NCBI GenBank assembly: GCA_963965975.1
Contig: OZ014425.1
Coordinates: 567,501 to 631,500 of the forward strand
Source: Xestospongia bergquistia
Taxonomy: Eukaryota > Porifera > Demospongiae > Haplosclerida > Petrosiidae
Direction: 5' to 3'
DNA: 64,000 nucleotides
Shown: positions 24,213-37,291 of the stretch, in pieces
How positions within the stretch are numbered: position 1 is the stretch's first letter
Layout of the letters: each line of letters begins with the position of its first letter
The notes under the pieces: model-generated
The model's input: the letters and a program-made list of their open reading frames with translations, nothing else
Databases searched by the model: none
What the model was told of the DNA's origin: nothing
Position numbers and translations under genes: made by a program

Positions 24213-25001
24213 CAGGATTAAATTTTATAACAATATCTTCACATAACACATACATGCTTTTATTAACAATATACTTTCTTAATTGTTGTAAAACAAAATC
24301 ATATTTATCATAAATGTTGTTGTGATTGTTATTAATTTCATCACATATATCATTGTGTGTGTTTTTTTATTGTGATCATAATTTTTATAAAAAGCATGGA
24401 ATGTTATTGGACTCCCATTAAATTATCTCCCCACCTCTCTCTCTCTCTCTCTTTTATTACATGCATAATATGTACTTATATTGAGGTTTATCACAGTGTA
24501 TTATTCGGTTCATTTTTCGTGTTTTTATAATAATAAACAGTGTCTTATATAGTTTCCTGCTATAACAAATATAATACAATATAACAATACATAAAACAAT
24601 TACAATATAGTAATATTACAATATAATAAAACACTACATCAATACATGACTCCACAAAATAAAAGCTAATTTGAAAATATTAGAGTCATGTGATGGGTTA
24701 TCTAACTTGATATACTCACATTGTATATCTTTATGATCAGTTTTTTCTCTTGATATTATAGAATAAATAAGCCACAATCTTTTTTATGTCTGCTCAGAAG
24801 TCAAGCCAGTAAACATCTTAGTTGATTGTAGTCAAACACATCAACAACATGTTATTAGTCAACAATGTTTAGATCAAAATTTGAAGGTTACTTTCATTCC
24901 AAAAAAAAGTTTTGTGCTGTCACAATTCTTCCTTAACGTGTTTTCAGAACCAAATCTTTTAATACAATATACAACCAATATTATATTTATAATATATTTG
25001 C
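24213..25001. other. Intergenic, convergent 3' ends
   Basis: AT-rich 3' flank between the RasGEF stop and the stop of the minus-strand CxxC protein gene. A polyadenylation signal AATAAA for the plus-strand gene is at 24532. I see no coding exon, RNA gene or clear repeat other than a short CT run at 24435-24451. Confidence 0.6.
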
Positions 25002-25494
25002 TTAATTTTTTGTTTGTGGCAATGATTTTTTGTTAGTTTCCCCTTTGGCATGGTGTTGTCGAATATCTTCCTCCATTGAAGTGGGATACATATAAATATG
25101 ATTATCTAATTCAATCTTTTTATAATCCATTTCTCGAAGATGCCCCCTCATCATGTCAGCACAACTAATAGAAGAAACAAAATAACAATCACTGATGTAG
25201 GTAATTATTAAACATACGGATTACATCGTACACTTGGTCGTAGATGAGGTTCTACATAGACTTCACTCTTAAAAATTGAGTGACACAATGAACATTTAAG
25301 CTATGAATTGAAAGAAGGAATGTATAAGAGGATGGAGAAATCATCTGGAAATAAAAACTTACTGCTTTATCATTTTGTCGTTCTCTCTCTTTATAACTAC
25401 ACCGAGTACATTTTCTTGGACAAACTGTTCCTTCATATGTGAATTCTATACCACACATTTCACAGTGGCCAGTTTTACTTTGAAAAAGACCCAT
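25002..25494 (-). CDS. Small double-CxxC-pair protein A with MGxxxS N-terminus (unrecognised family)
   Basis: Three exons, 25494-25363, 25300-25218 and 25164-25002, totalling 378 nt (125 residues). I do not recognise it as a named family. Residues 1-8 are MGLFQSKT, which fits the G2-x-x-x-S6 N-myristoylation consensus. Two cysteine quartets look like zinc ribbons: C11-x2-C14 with C29-x2-C32, and C47-x2-C50 with C70-x2-C73. After the last Cys the motif DMMRGH and then DYKK and a Pro-Thr-Ser-Met-Glu segment are shared with protein B at 26491-27079. Intron 1 is phase 0 just before the second quartet, and intron 2 is phase 2 immediately before the last Cys. It is transcribed divergently from the CxxC membrane protein gene with 63 bp between start codons. 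Membrane-tethered zinc protein is the best structural description; function is unknown. Confidence 0.8.
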
Positions 25495-25557
25495 AGTACT
25501 TAGCCTGCAATATGCAGTATAAATAGTCTCCACCCATTATTATATTTCAAGTAGAAC
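25495..25557. promoter_or_regulatory. 63-bp bidirectional promoter/5'UTR gap
   Basis: The start codons of two divergent genes are 63 bp apart, so transcription start regions must overlap or sit inside each other's leaders. No TATA box or other named motif is evident. The inference is from spacing alone. Confidence 0.45.
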
Positions 25558-26008
25558 ATGGGAGCTCTGTTGTCTTTTTTGTGTGGAATATTAGTATGTT
25601 CTATTACATTGGTAATTATTTACAATATTCTTTTACAGAGACGCAAGCAACATTCAATTGGAAAAGGAGACTGCAACTCAAGTGATTGTAACGAAACATA
25701 CATTCCTATGAAAAGGGTATGATGAATTGTTACAAATTATAACTAGCTATGTATGCAATAATAACAATCTCTAGGCTGTTCTATGTCGTCAGTGCAGGAT
25801 TATGTATAGTGAAGATGTGTATAAAGCATTGTCAGAACAATTGGATGGGTTTTTTGAAAACGAGCGCGATTTCTTGTGTCACAAGTGAGTTTCATAACTT
25901 TTTATTAACTAACTTTTCATAATTATCATTTTATGTACTTCCATTGCTAGATGTTTGGGAATGACAGAATTTGAACCTCAAAATTGTACAACAACAAATA
26001 ATACATAA
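25558..26008 (+). CDS. Small membrane-anchored CxxC-pair protein, same family as its neighbours
   Basis: Three exons, 25558-25716, 25775-25884 and 25951-26008, totalling 327 nt (108 residues). The N-terminus is MGALLS followed by a hydrophobic segment (about residues 4-26) and then Arg-Arg-Lys, consistent with a single membrane span, cytoplasmic side C-terminal. One cysteine quartet is present, C57-x2-C60 and C88-x2-C91, followed by L-G-M. The intron before the quartet (phase 0) and the intron directly before the last Cys (phase 2) match those of proteins A and B exactly, and C-x2-C...E-D-V-Y matches C-x2-C...S-E-V-Y of protein A. It therefore appears to be a divergent relative in which the first ribbon has been replaced by a membrane span. 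Function unknown. The stretch 25611-25650 could be misread as an intron, but the open frame argues against it. Confidence 0.75.
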
Positions 26009-26490
26009 AAATATAAACTAACTACACATTATATCATATAATTCTTATTGTCATTGTTAATGTATGTACATCACTGTGAAAATTGATAGATTATTTTTAA
26101 CTAATATGTAATAATACAAGTTTTATTATACCAAAAGCAAACATAACATTATTTTAATTACTAATATACTACTAAATTAACTGTTTATATAGCTACATAA
26201 TCATTAATACATTAGTAATCAAAATATTATTGTTTACTTTATGATCATAATAAGTTTGATACATGCAACATCTATATAACTGTTATAATTGGTTGAATCA
26301 ATCAATCAAATTTTACATAGAACGTATGGTTTAATGATAGTTTCAATGTTAGTATAAGAGTAATTGTGGGAGTGCTCATTTCTCTGTACTATACAATCTT
26401 TAAAATAACATTGGTTATCTTGGAACACACAATACAAGACAATTCACTAAAGTGACATAAAAGTTATAATAACATTTTATATTATTTAGT
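26009..26490. other. Intergenic, convergent 3' ends, nothing recognised
   Basis: Very AT-rich sequence between two stop codons. No exon, RNA gene or tandem repeat was recognised. Confidence 0.55.
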
Positions 26491-27079
26491 TCAGCTGGTC
26501 CCCCCTGGTGGAAGTCCTCTTTTTGCTGCTTTGGCCGACCTTGATAAGCTTTCTTTCACATGATCCTCCATTGTTGATGGGAAAACAACTTGTTGGCCAT
26601 CAGCTTCCATAGCTTTATAGTCTAGGTTCTCCATGTGTCCTCTCATCATGTCACCACACCTATAATTATATATAATATTTACTGAACAGTAGACTTATTT
26701 ATCAGGATAGACATCAAAGGTAACAAACTCTTACTCTTTGCACCGAACATTCAAACGATCTTGAGGTGCTAAATAACCAACATCATTCTTGAAAGCTTTT
26801 CGACACAAAGAACACACCAACTATTAATATCACCAAGATAAGTTATAACAAAATTGTTTAAGAGATAACTCACAGCTGAATCTTCCTTCTGTTGTTGTTT
26901 ATCTGAACACCTAAAGTTATAAAAATTAGGTTACTTAAAATATAGGTCAGTTTGAAATGCTCCACTCACAAATCACATCTTGCAGTTCTTAGTTTCTGTG
27001 TTCCAGATCTTGTAAATGGTATGCCACAATCACTACAGATATAAGAAATAGTAGATACAGTACTCTGTGAAGCTCCCAT
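26491..27079 (-). CDS. Small double-CxxC-pair protein B with MGxxxS N-terminus (paralogue of A)
   Basis: Four exons, 27079-26970, 26910-26874, 26820-26735 and 26659-26491, totalling 402 nt (133 residues). It begins MGASQSTV, again an N-myristoylation consensus. The first quartet is C15-x2-C18 and C35-x2-C38, the second C52-x2-C55 (CSLC, as in protein A) and C76-x2-C79. GDMMRGH, DYKAME and FPSTMED follow, all shared with protein A. It has one extra intron inside the first ribbon; the phase-0 intron before the second ribbon and the phase-2 intron directly before the last Cys are conserved. The C-terminus is Lys/Arg/Gly-rich. A tandem-family relationship with the two genes on its left is clear from sequence; the biochemical role is not known. 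Confidence 0.8.
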
Positions 27080-27496
27080 TTTTAAAAGGCAGTGGGTTGG
27101 TCACTAGATACTGCTGTGTAAGCAAAACTATAATCTTAATACTTGTGCTAAATTTGAATATAGGAGATAAAATTAAAATAAAATATGGTAGATAAATCCT
27201 GATAGTTGTAACAAATAATCTTTTTTTTAATGATAAAGTTTTTCATCTCTTTTTTTCATCAAGATATGCAAGTAGATGATAAACACATAGGATATACTGT
27301 AGTACCCTTTTTACTGGTAACTAAGAGATGATACTTATAAATACTTATTTAGCTACTCTGGCATTTCTCCTGAGTATATTTTACAGATGTACCCTCCCTC
27401 CATTGGTTATGTTACTATTTCTGCTACAACCATTAATAATATTTATAGTGTTTCTATTTGTAATAATTTTTAATACCTATATGGAATATTATTTTA
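27080..27496. other. Intergenic, nothing recognised
   Basis: AT-rich stretch between the start of protein B (its promoter must lie here) and the stop of MYRF. No conserved element was recognised. Confidence 0.5.
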
Positions 27497-30436
<2,940 letters not shown>

Positions 30437-30973
30437 AAATTTTAAGTGTAGAATATATTTGTAATTAGTATGATGCGAAAGACAAATCCTTTAGTATGGA
30501 TGTTGGTTGAATGATTAGCACTTTTATAGATAAATTCTACATCCTGTTTACGTTATTTGCCTCAAACTGACTGGCCTCATATAAAATTACATTTATAATA
30601 TTCTGTATACCATATATTTGTTCTTAGAAAATATTTTATAATATTTGTCAAGTAACCACACTATAATAACATGAAGCAATGATTTGCTAAGAAATTGAAA
30701 ACAAGATTTTTCTTCAGTAATCACTAAAAAAGGATGTGTGATTCCCCTATATATATAATCTATTGTGATATGCAAGTAGACTGGAAAAGTACAGTTGATT
30801 CCATAGAACAGTGAGAAAGAAGGCAGTTCATTTGAACCACTGAAGTAGTCCCTCTGCAGTACAGAGAGACTAAAGACATTCCATGCATAGTTTCCCAAAC
30901 CACAATCACTTTCAATTTCACTCACTTTAGTTAATACATCTATGAATAAATTAATCACGTGCCAGCAATAAAT
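30437..30973. promoter_or_regulatory. Divergent intergenic region MYRF / PDHX-like
   Basis: 537 bp between two start codons, so both promoters are expected here. A plus-strand search for a missing lipoyl-domain exon of the PDHX-like gene found none: the frames are interrupted by stops and no ETDKA-like motif occurs. No named regulatory motif was recognised. Confidence 0.45.
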
Positions 30974-32486
30974 ATGGCTGCTTTCAAGAAGGCTGGTAAG
31001 TTTAGAAGCTGGAAAGCACTTGTTTGGCTAACCAAACAATCCAAAAAAACTAGCTGCAACTATACAAAGTGGACTACTATCTCTACATCTTCCTCTCTTC
31101 ATACTGGCAGTAGCATAGATACTACTGTATTACAACAGCAACAACAATCATTGAAAGCATCACTGTTAGTTCATTATTAGTAGCAAATGTAATATACTAT
31201 CAGAGCTGAAAATAATAGGGTTGTTCCCACAGGTCTTCTCCTCTTTCTCCAGCTGTTAGATTTCTAATTGACTCCAACCAACTCGATCCAGCTGACATTC
31301 CAGCAACTGGTCCCAAATTAAGATTATTAAAAGGGTTTGTCTCTCAAACAAACTTTAATAAATCACAATGCATTGTATCTTATCTAGTGATGTTCTAAAA
31401 TATTTGGCTGACTTAAAAACTGGTAAAACAAGATCAACAACTGCCCAACCAACTCCAACAAAACCAGTCAAACCAGTTTCTCAAACCAGTCAAGTGGCAA
31501 ACCCAGTATATGAAGACATACCTTTGACCAGTATGAGACAGGCTATTGCTAAACGTCTTACTTTATCAAAAGTACAATATTACTATTGTTAATAACTTGC
31601 TATCTTGTAGTATAGACAACCATACCTTATTCATATACTGTAATGGAATGCAAAATTGATAACTTGTTAAAATTGAGAAGGAAGATAATGAAAGGTTTGT
31701 AAACCTCTTCTTGTGTCCAACCATTTTTTCGCTCTCCTAGAGAAAGAAATAAAGATAACACTGAACGATCTCTTAGTGAAGGCTGTAGCATTAACTTTAG
31801 AGGTAAGCGTTTTGTTTCTTTCTCTTTATCTCTCACTCTCTCTCTCTCTTTCAAGCACTTGCCGGAGTCAAATGCAACCTGGTCTAATGATACTGTACAG
31901 CTCTTACCTAATATAGATGTTGGTGTTGCTGTAGCAGTGGAAGGAGGATTAATAACCCCCATTATTAATAATGCTAATAGGTTATCAGTCTTGGATATAT
32001 CCATTAAAATAAAGGTAGTTGATACAATATAGCATATACTGTCTGTCATGACAGTCATCTTGTAGGAGTTAGCTGATAAAGCTAGAAATGGTAAATTGAA
32101 ACCACATGAATATCAAGGTGGATCTTTCTGGTAAGCAATGATGTCATATAGACCTGTTTCTAAATATAGTAGCTTATCTAAAAATAATGTGATAAGTGTT
32201 ATGGCATTTTTTTATTTTCTCTAGTATTTCCAATCTTGGTATGTATGGGATTACAGAATTTACTGCTATTATTAACCCCCCACAATCGGGTATTCTAGCA
32301 GTGGGTGGGATTCAAATGAGACCACACCCAGACAATGAAGGTGAAGACCTTCTCAAAGGAGCAATCAAAACAATAATAACGACTCTATCATGTGACACAC
32401 GTGTAATAGACAATGAACTAGCTAGCAAATGGTTAACATTCTTTAGAGAAACAGTAGAGTCTCCTATGATGTTAGGGTTGCTATAG
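30974..32486 (+). CDS. PDHX: Pyruvate dehydrogenase E3-binding protein-like, lacking a lipoyl domain
   Basis: Eight exons: 30974-31164, 31233-31334, 31388-31571, 31616-31694, 31741-31802, 31856-32014, 32066-32130 and 32225-32486, totalling 1104 nt (367 residues; human PDHX has 501). The N-terminus (MAAFKKAGKFRSWKAL) is rich in Lys/Arg and Ser/Thr without acidic residues, like a mitochondrial presequence. Directly after it comes the peripheral-subunit-binding (E3-binding) domain SPAVRFLIDSNQLDPADI. The 2-oxoacid dehydrogenase catalytic fold follows (TSMRQAIAKRL, GVAVAVEGGLITPII, SNLGMYGITEFTAIINPPQS). The acyltransferase motif DHRxxDG reads C-DTRVIDN, so the catalytic His is lost, as in mammalian E3BP (DSRVVDD). 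This makes PDHX more likely than DLAT. The expected role is to anchor dihydrolipoamide dehydrogenase in the mitochondrial PDH core. The start at 30974 is the first in-frame ATG; a GTG at 30959 lies upstream. Confidence 0.88.
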
Positions 32487-32694
32487 AGACAACCAAGTAA
32501 TTAATATCTTTATAACAGCATTACATTAAATTATATTTCTATTATGAGAATATTATGACTGATAGCCTTTGTCCCTTCCAGTTAGATCAAAGCTGAATAA
32601 TATCTAAACCAGTTAAGAAAATGAAGAATGATTAATAATAATAATTAATAAACAATAATAATAATAATAATAACAGTAATAATTATGAACTGAG

Positions 32695-33521
32695 TTAAGC
32701 TGGTGAGGAGGAGTCATCTGCTGCTACATCAACCACCTGGAAAGAAAGAGTTGTTATTACAATGTATTACATGATAATCTGTACAACTACTAGATAAGGA
32801 AGAGGAAGAATTGGTGATTATCTTACTGATTTTATTCCAGGTAGATTTAGTACACGACCAATGATTGGTAGTCTTCTTAAAAACAGAACAGCATAGGGTA
32901 TTAACCCTCTAGAAAAAAGACCATTATAGTAACACCTTGATAAAGCAGCAGTCATCTTAATAAGGCAGTGTCTAGAGTGCTGGTAACCTAATGCCATACT
33001 TTAATGTGAAATTAATACATTTAGGTTCTGAATACTAAAGTGCAGGGTCTAGGATATGGTGTTAAATTCTCATTAAAGTACAGCATTCTATTACTAGCAT
33101 TGTCATCTTATAACTTACCTAAATAGTACAAAAGCTCCGTATATTTCCACAATCATACCAATTATAGGCCAACCAATTAAAACAATAAAAATGCCTCCTA
33201 GAAAGAATGCAGTCCCTTTCAATTTGTGAGTTTGAAAGAAGAAATTAAATGTTCTTTGAGGACCAATAATAAAAAAGATACCAGCTACAAAGAGAACCTA
33301 CAATGAAGACAGATCACATGATATATATAATGATATAAACTTACATTGCCTATTGCTAATAATGCTGTGTCAAAAAATAGTAGAACTCCTAAGGTAAGAA
33401 GTGCTATGCCAAATGCCACTAGACCCAATCCAATTTCTAAAGGAGATAAGTGACTACATTTTTGTACTGGTCGTATAAAATCAAATTTACTTTGGCTGTC
33501 TGATAGATTAACTCCTATCAT
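32695..33521 (-). CDS. GOLT1B: Vesicle transport protein GOT1
   Basis: Four exons on the minus strand, beginning 33521-33345 and 33297-33119 and ending at the stop 32695-32697. The protein is about 160 residues (human GOLT1B has 138). Conserved signatures include FFDTALLAIGNVLFVAG, RTFNFFFQTHKLKGTAFFLGG split by a short gap here, IGWPIIGMIVEIYG and LNLPGIKSVVD. Four hydrophobic segments fit the Got1/Sft2 family of tetraspan membrane proteins acting in ER-Golgi vesicle fusion. The N-terminus is about 20 residues longer than in vertebrates. It is divergent from M1AP (254 bp between starts) and convergent with the PDHX-like gene (208 bp between stops). Confidence 0.92.
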
Positions 33522-33775
33522 TTTTCTAGTACACACTTCTCAGTCTTTGTTTCCAAGGTACAACAGTTAGTGGGAGTGGCTCGTACAGAAAACCACGCCT
33601 AACCCACGGAATATACGGAATTAAATTCTCCATTTACTTTCTATACAAATTTCAGAATGTTTCTGTTTACCTCCGTATATGCTTATATATTTAAGTTTGC
33701 ACGTGGGCGTTTGCCTCAGCTGCAAACATATTGTATTAAATACACTCAAGTCCACACTCACTACAATCTGTAATT
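33522..33775. promoter_or_regulatory. Divergent promoter region GOLT1 / M1AP
   Basis: 254 bp between two start codons on opposite strands. It contains a repeated GTGGG/CCACGCC-like GC-richer patch near 33574-33610 and no obvious TATA box close to either start. The role is inferred from geometry. Confidence 0.45.
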
Positions 33776-35977
33776 ATGGAAAGACATGTTTTTAACAGAC
33801 AACCAGGTAATACAACAGAATAATGATTTGAATTTCTCTCTCTTTCTTTAGCTCGTGCAATACTTATTGATCTCCAAGCACCAATGGACATGACAACTTG
33901 TGTTAATATTCAGCAAGCATTAAGTCATGTGTTAAGTATATTAGTTCATTTAATTGGACCATCACGTGTACCTCTTTTTTCTCTTTCTGTACTTCACAGC
34001 TATACTGAAGTAAGAACAAATGAACCAAAATACATGTATACCAATGTTGACGGTCTATTATTTTTTTAGTGCCTCTTTCCTCTTCAACCAGTGAAAGGGA
34101 ACTCCCCTCGTGTACAAGGAGCACTAGGGGAACTACGTAGCTTTGCCAGTGAACTGGCAGTTCAGAGGCGTGGACATACTCGCAGTAGCTTTCTTGAAGG
34201 GATACAAGAGTCTTTGGCGCAATTTCATCGACTCTTACAATCTTTAAAACAAGTTTGTGAAGTATCTTGTCTCCGTTTATATTTTCTTTATTTTAGGGAG
34301 GTCAGTCTAGCACAGTCGCTTCTAGCTATCCATCACAGATTGAGGTGATCATTTTGACCGCTCAGAATGAACAAACAGTACGTCACAGTATTGAGAGAGT
34401 TATTGAAAACTTGGACTTGGAGAATTTAAAAAAGATACTAGCTGTGTGCATAAATGATCCTGAAAAACTGGTTGAACAAGCTTTGCAGGATCAGCAAGAT
34501 TCTGAGGCATCTTTATCACAGAGTCTATCACAATTGGTAGTGCCAAATAGCCCGTCTGATCTCAGTGAGGCAGTTCTTTATATGATATATATTCTTCTTC
34601 TCTAGGTGTTAGTGTTCTAGACCTAACTACTTGTACTAATGACATGATTAGTTTAGAAAACTTGTTTAAAACTTGGTTTCATGACTGTAGTACTGATAGC
34701 GAACATCTTCAAATTGTTCTCCCTCCCTCTCTCTCCTCTAATCAAACAATATTATTAAAATGTGACCTTCATGAAAGAATGCTTCATCCTTCCACACTTT
34801 CTACCTTCACAAAAAACTTTGTAAGCACACAAATATATAGATACATTCATTTCTTATTTTAAGTTCTTACAGACTGGTTCTTCAACTAGTACCAACTCCA
34901 CTGGCCGTGGTAGCTCTACCCAGTCATCTTCTACTGTTCCAATTTATAAATTGAGAGCCGTGGGTACTGTAGCATGTAGTGGTATATGTGAATCAGTAGT
35001 GTACGGTACACCATATGTCGTGAGACCGACAGCATGTTGGAAACTAGACTGGGAAGAATTGGAGAGTAACCAACAAAATTTTCAAGGTCTTTGCTATCAT
35101 TTGAAAGACAGAGTAAGAAATTATTATTTAAAAAGACACAATTGTAATCCTTCTTAATAGAATCAAGCAGTATTAATGACAACTGATGTTTTATCTTCAT
35201 CAACTAATGCTCCTCTGCAAGCTTTGGGTCATTACATTCTCTTTCCCTCTTCATCACTGTCTTCTCTGTTATTAAAGGTATCTCTATTGATCAGCAAAAA
35301 TATAATAAATAGTACTATTTAGACTGTTGTCTGTAATGAGTTACTGTTACCTGTTGAACTAGGAGAAAGTGATGAACATCCTTCATCTGAAACTGTCGAT
35401 ACTCTTGGAGAATCCTTGGCAAAAGTATAGTAATAGATATAATTCATATATAAAGTGTTGGTTCTAGCTTGATTACTATGACACATATAATCCGCTTATG
35501 ACTAACTCACAACTCTACAATGCTATATCAGCTACAGTTACCAGAAAAGGAAGTGGTAACTCGACTAGTGGAGGTCAGAGAGGAGGACGGAGTGTGACAG
35601 GGTCAAGAGGAGGACAAACTAAAAGAAAAGCGCCTGCACAATCTCAGGTATAGATGTAGTACTATGTGATAGAGGGTTTTGGGATGGGATGGGTTAATGG
35701 ATAGGATAATTACTCAAAATTAATGTACCTAATTAATTTCATAAAGATAGTTTTTGTGAACGACAATTACAATAAGATGTCATCTGTGGAAAAAAAATGT
35801 CCTTTTCTTTGCTATCCTTGCAGTATACTTATTGTCTATTTTATATAGAGGGTTCATATTGGTAACACCCCTTTAACTAGTAATGGGACAGGAACTACTT
35901 TTAGTGGGCGGAGCCTAAGTACCAAGAGACCTCGTATTATGAGGGGAGGATTTGTGTATGGAGGAGACCATATTTAA
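33776..35977 (+). CDS. M1AP: Meiosis 1 arrest protein
   Basis: Ten exons: 33776-33806, 33852-34009, 34070-34252, 34297-34564, 34606-34820, 34873-35112, 35161-35277, 35323-35424, 35468-35647 and 35849-35977, totalling 1623 nt (540 residues; human M1AP has 530). Introns are 41-63 nt except the last (201 nt). The sequence aligns along the full length of vertebrate M1AP: LIGPSRVPLFSLSVL, VKGNSPRVQ, IEVIILTAQ, NDMISLENLFKTWFHD, LKCDLHERMLHPS, GICESVVYGTPYVVRPTACW followed by a KLDWEELESNQQ stretch, and YNPLMTNSQLYNA. The C-terminal 80 residues are Gly/Arg-rich (GGQRGGRSVTGSRGG), possibly nucleic-acid-binding. M1AP is required for meiotic recombination intermediates in mammalian spermatocytes, acting with the TEX11-SHOC1-SPO16 (ZZS) proteins. 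I identify it from remembered family sequence; a reciprocal search would settle orthology. Confidence 0.88.
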
Positions 35978-36154
35978 AATGATAAACTTACAAATTATTA
36001 AACGTCTTTAAATTCACTAATAATAATATAATAAAATATATTAAACAATTTATAACTATAAATTATAACAATAATAATAACAATTAATAATAATAATTAA
36101 TAATAATAATATATTATTTTTCATTTGACCACGCCCCTCAACTCAGCGAAAACA

Positions 36155-36781
36155 ATGGAAGAAGCAGATCACCCTATAACTCTTTTAGTTACTGGATTTG
36201 GACCTTTTCATCATCACAAAGTTAACGCCAGTTGGGAGGCTGTCAAAGAATTGGTGGGAGTTGGTGTAAAATGCGGAGGCAAAGATGTACATATTGAGAT
36301 ACGAGAGATGCCAGTAATCTACCGTTCTATTCAAGATAACCTCGAGGGTATTTGGGACAAAGTAAAGCCAGAGCTCTGTATTCATGTGGGGGTGTCCCCT
36401 TACAATGTCATTAAATTAGAGAAAAGGGGGTCTAATATTGGTTACTGTTATCCTGATAATACACTCTCATGTCCCGTTGATGGAATATGTAAACCAGGTG
36501 GACCAGATGTTATTGAAACGCATTTTGATCTTGACAAAATTTGTGAACAAGTAGCTCTGAGACAAAACGATGTCAAAGTTGAGATCTCAACAGATGCCGG
36601 GCAGTATTTGTGCGATTTTATTTATTATTCTTCCTTACATTTAAAGAGGGCTCCTGTTCTATTTGTGCATGTCCCGCCACTCGATGCTCCATATTCTCTG
36701 CATCAATTAGCAGAATCTTTAAAGCATATAGCAGAGTGTTTGTTAATTGAAATGGGTCTTGATAAACAAGCGTCAGTTTAG
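36155..36781 (+). CDS. PGPEP1: Pyroglutamyl-peptidase I, intronless
   Basis: Single-exon gene of 627 nt (208 residues; human 209). It is a cytosolic cysteine peptidase (family C15) that removes N-terminal pyroglutamate from peptides such as TRH. VTGFGPF is at residues 12-18 and VNASW at 23-27. The catalytic triad is Glu89 (KLEKRGSN), Cys153 (DAGQYLCDF) and His172 (FVHVPPLD), each offset by four from the human positions. It lacks introns while all other complete genes here have several, which suggests an old retrocopy or an ancestral intronless state; no poly-A tail or target-site duplication is obvious. It lies 177 bp downstream of M1AP on the same strand. Confidence 0.95.
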   Translation: MEEADHPITLLVTGFGPFHHHKVNASWEAVKELVGVGVKCGGKDVHIEIREMPVIYRSIQDNLEGIWDKVKPELCIHVGVSPYNVIKLEKRGSNIGYCYPDNTLSCPVDGICKPGGPDVIETHFDLDKICEQVALRQNDVKVEISTDAGQYLCDFIYYSSLHLKRAPVLFVHVPPLDAPYSLHQLAESLKHIAECLLIEMGLDKQASV

Positions 36782-37291
36782 AGAACTTGGGTTGTCTTGA
36801 TCTGGACCTCCCCCTTTGTTTAGATACAATCTGTAGCACTTCATTAAACCATTATTGTATCTTCTTGAGCGTATAATAAATTCCTTTACACAGTTGGAAT
36901 AAGTGTATTCTCAGAGAGATAATTATAGACATTAATAATGGTTTTATTTTAATCTATTTTTTTCCTCAAAATGTTTATAATTTATTAGAATATAACCTAA
37001 CTTCAATGCATCGATTACTAAGTATATAATAATAATATAGATATAATATATAGTACTGACTGAAGATTCTGACACAGGATAAAATACTACCACTTAGTGG
37101 AGATAATACAGAAGGAACCATGAATAACTAAACCACTATATGAGAGAGGAGATAAGAAACGAGAAGAGATGAGCAAGAGAGAGAGAGAGAGAGACAACAT
37201 ACAACACACACACTAACAAAAAATGATTCATCATTTTTTATAAATAACATTAATGGATTGTCATAGAATAAAAAAAAACGAAAAAATTTTG
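36782..37291. other. Intergenic, convergent 3' ends
   Basis: AT-rich, with a (GA)n run at about 37176-37192 and an ACACAC patch. No coding exon recognised. Confidence 0.55.

Noticed and set aside
25611..25650. Possible 40-nt intron in the membrane CxxC gene (GTAATT..ACAG)
   Set aside because: Reading through keeps the frame open and gives a natural membrane span followed by Arg-Arg-Lys; a cDNA could still overturn this.
31627..32058. 143-codon minus-strand open frame
   Set aside because: It runs antisense through PDHX-like exons and a CT tract and has no family similarity; the plus-strand exons explain the region.
30974..32486. Assignment as dihydrolipoamide acetyltransferase (DLAT)
   Set aside because: The catalytic DHRxxDG histidine is absent (DTRVIDN) and there is no lipoyl domain; E3-binding protein fits better.
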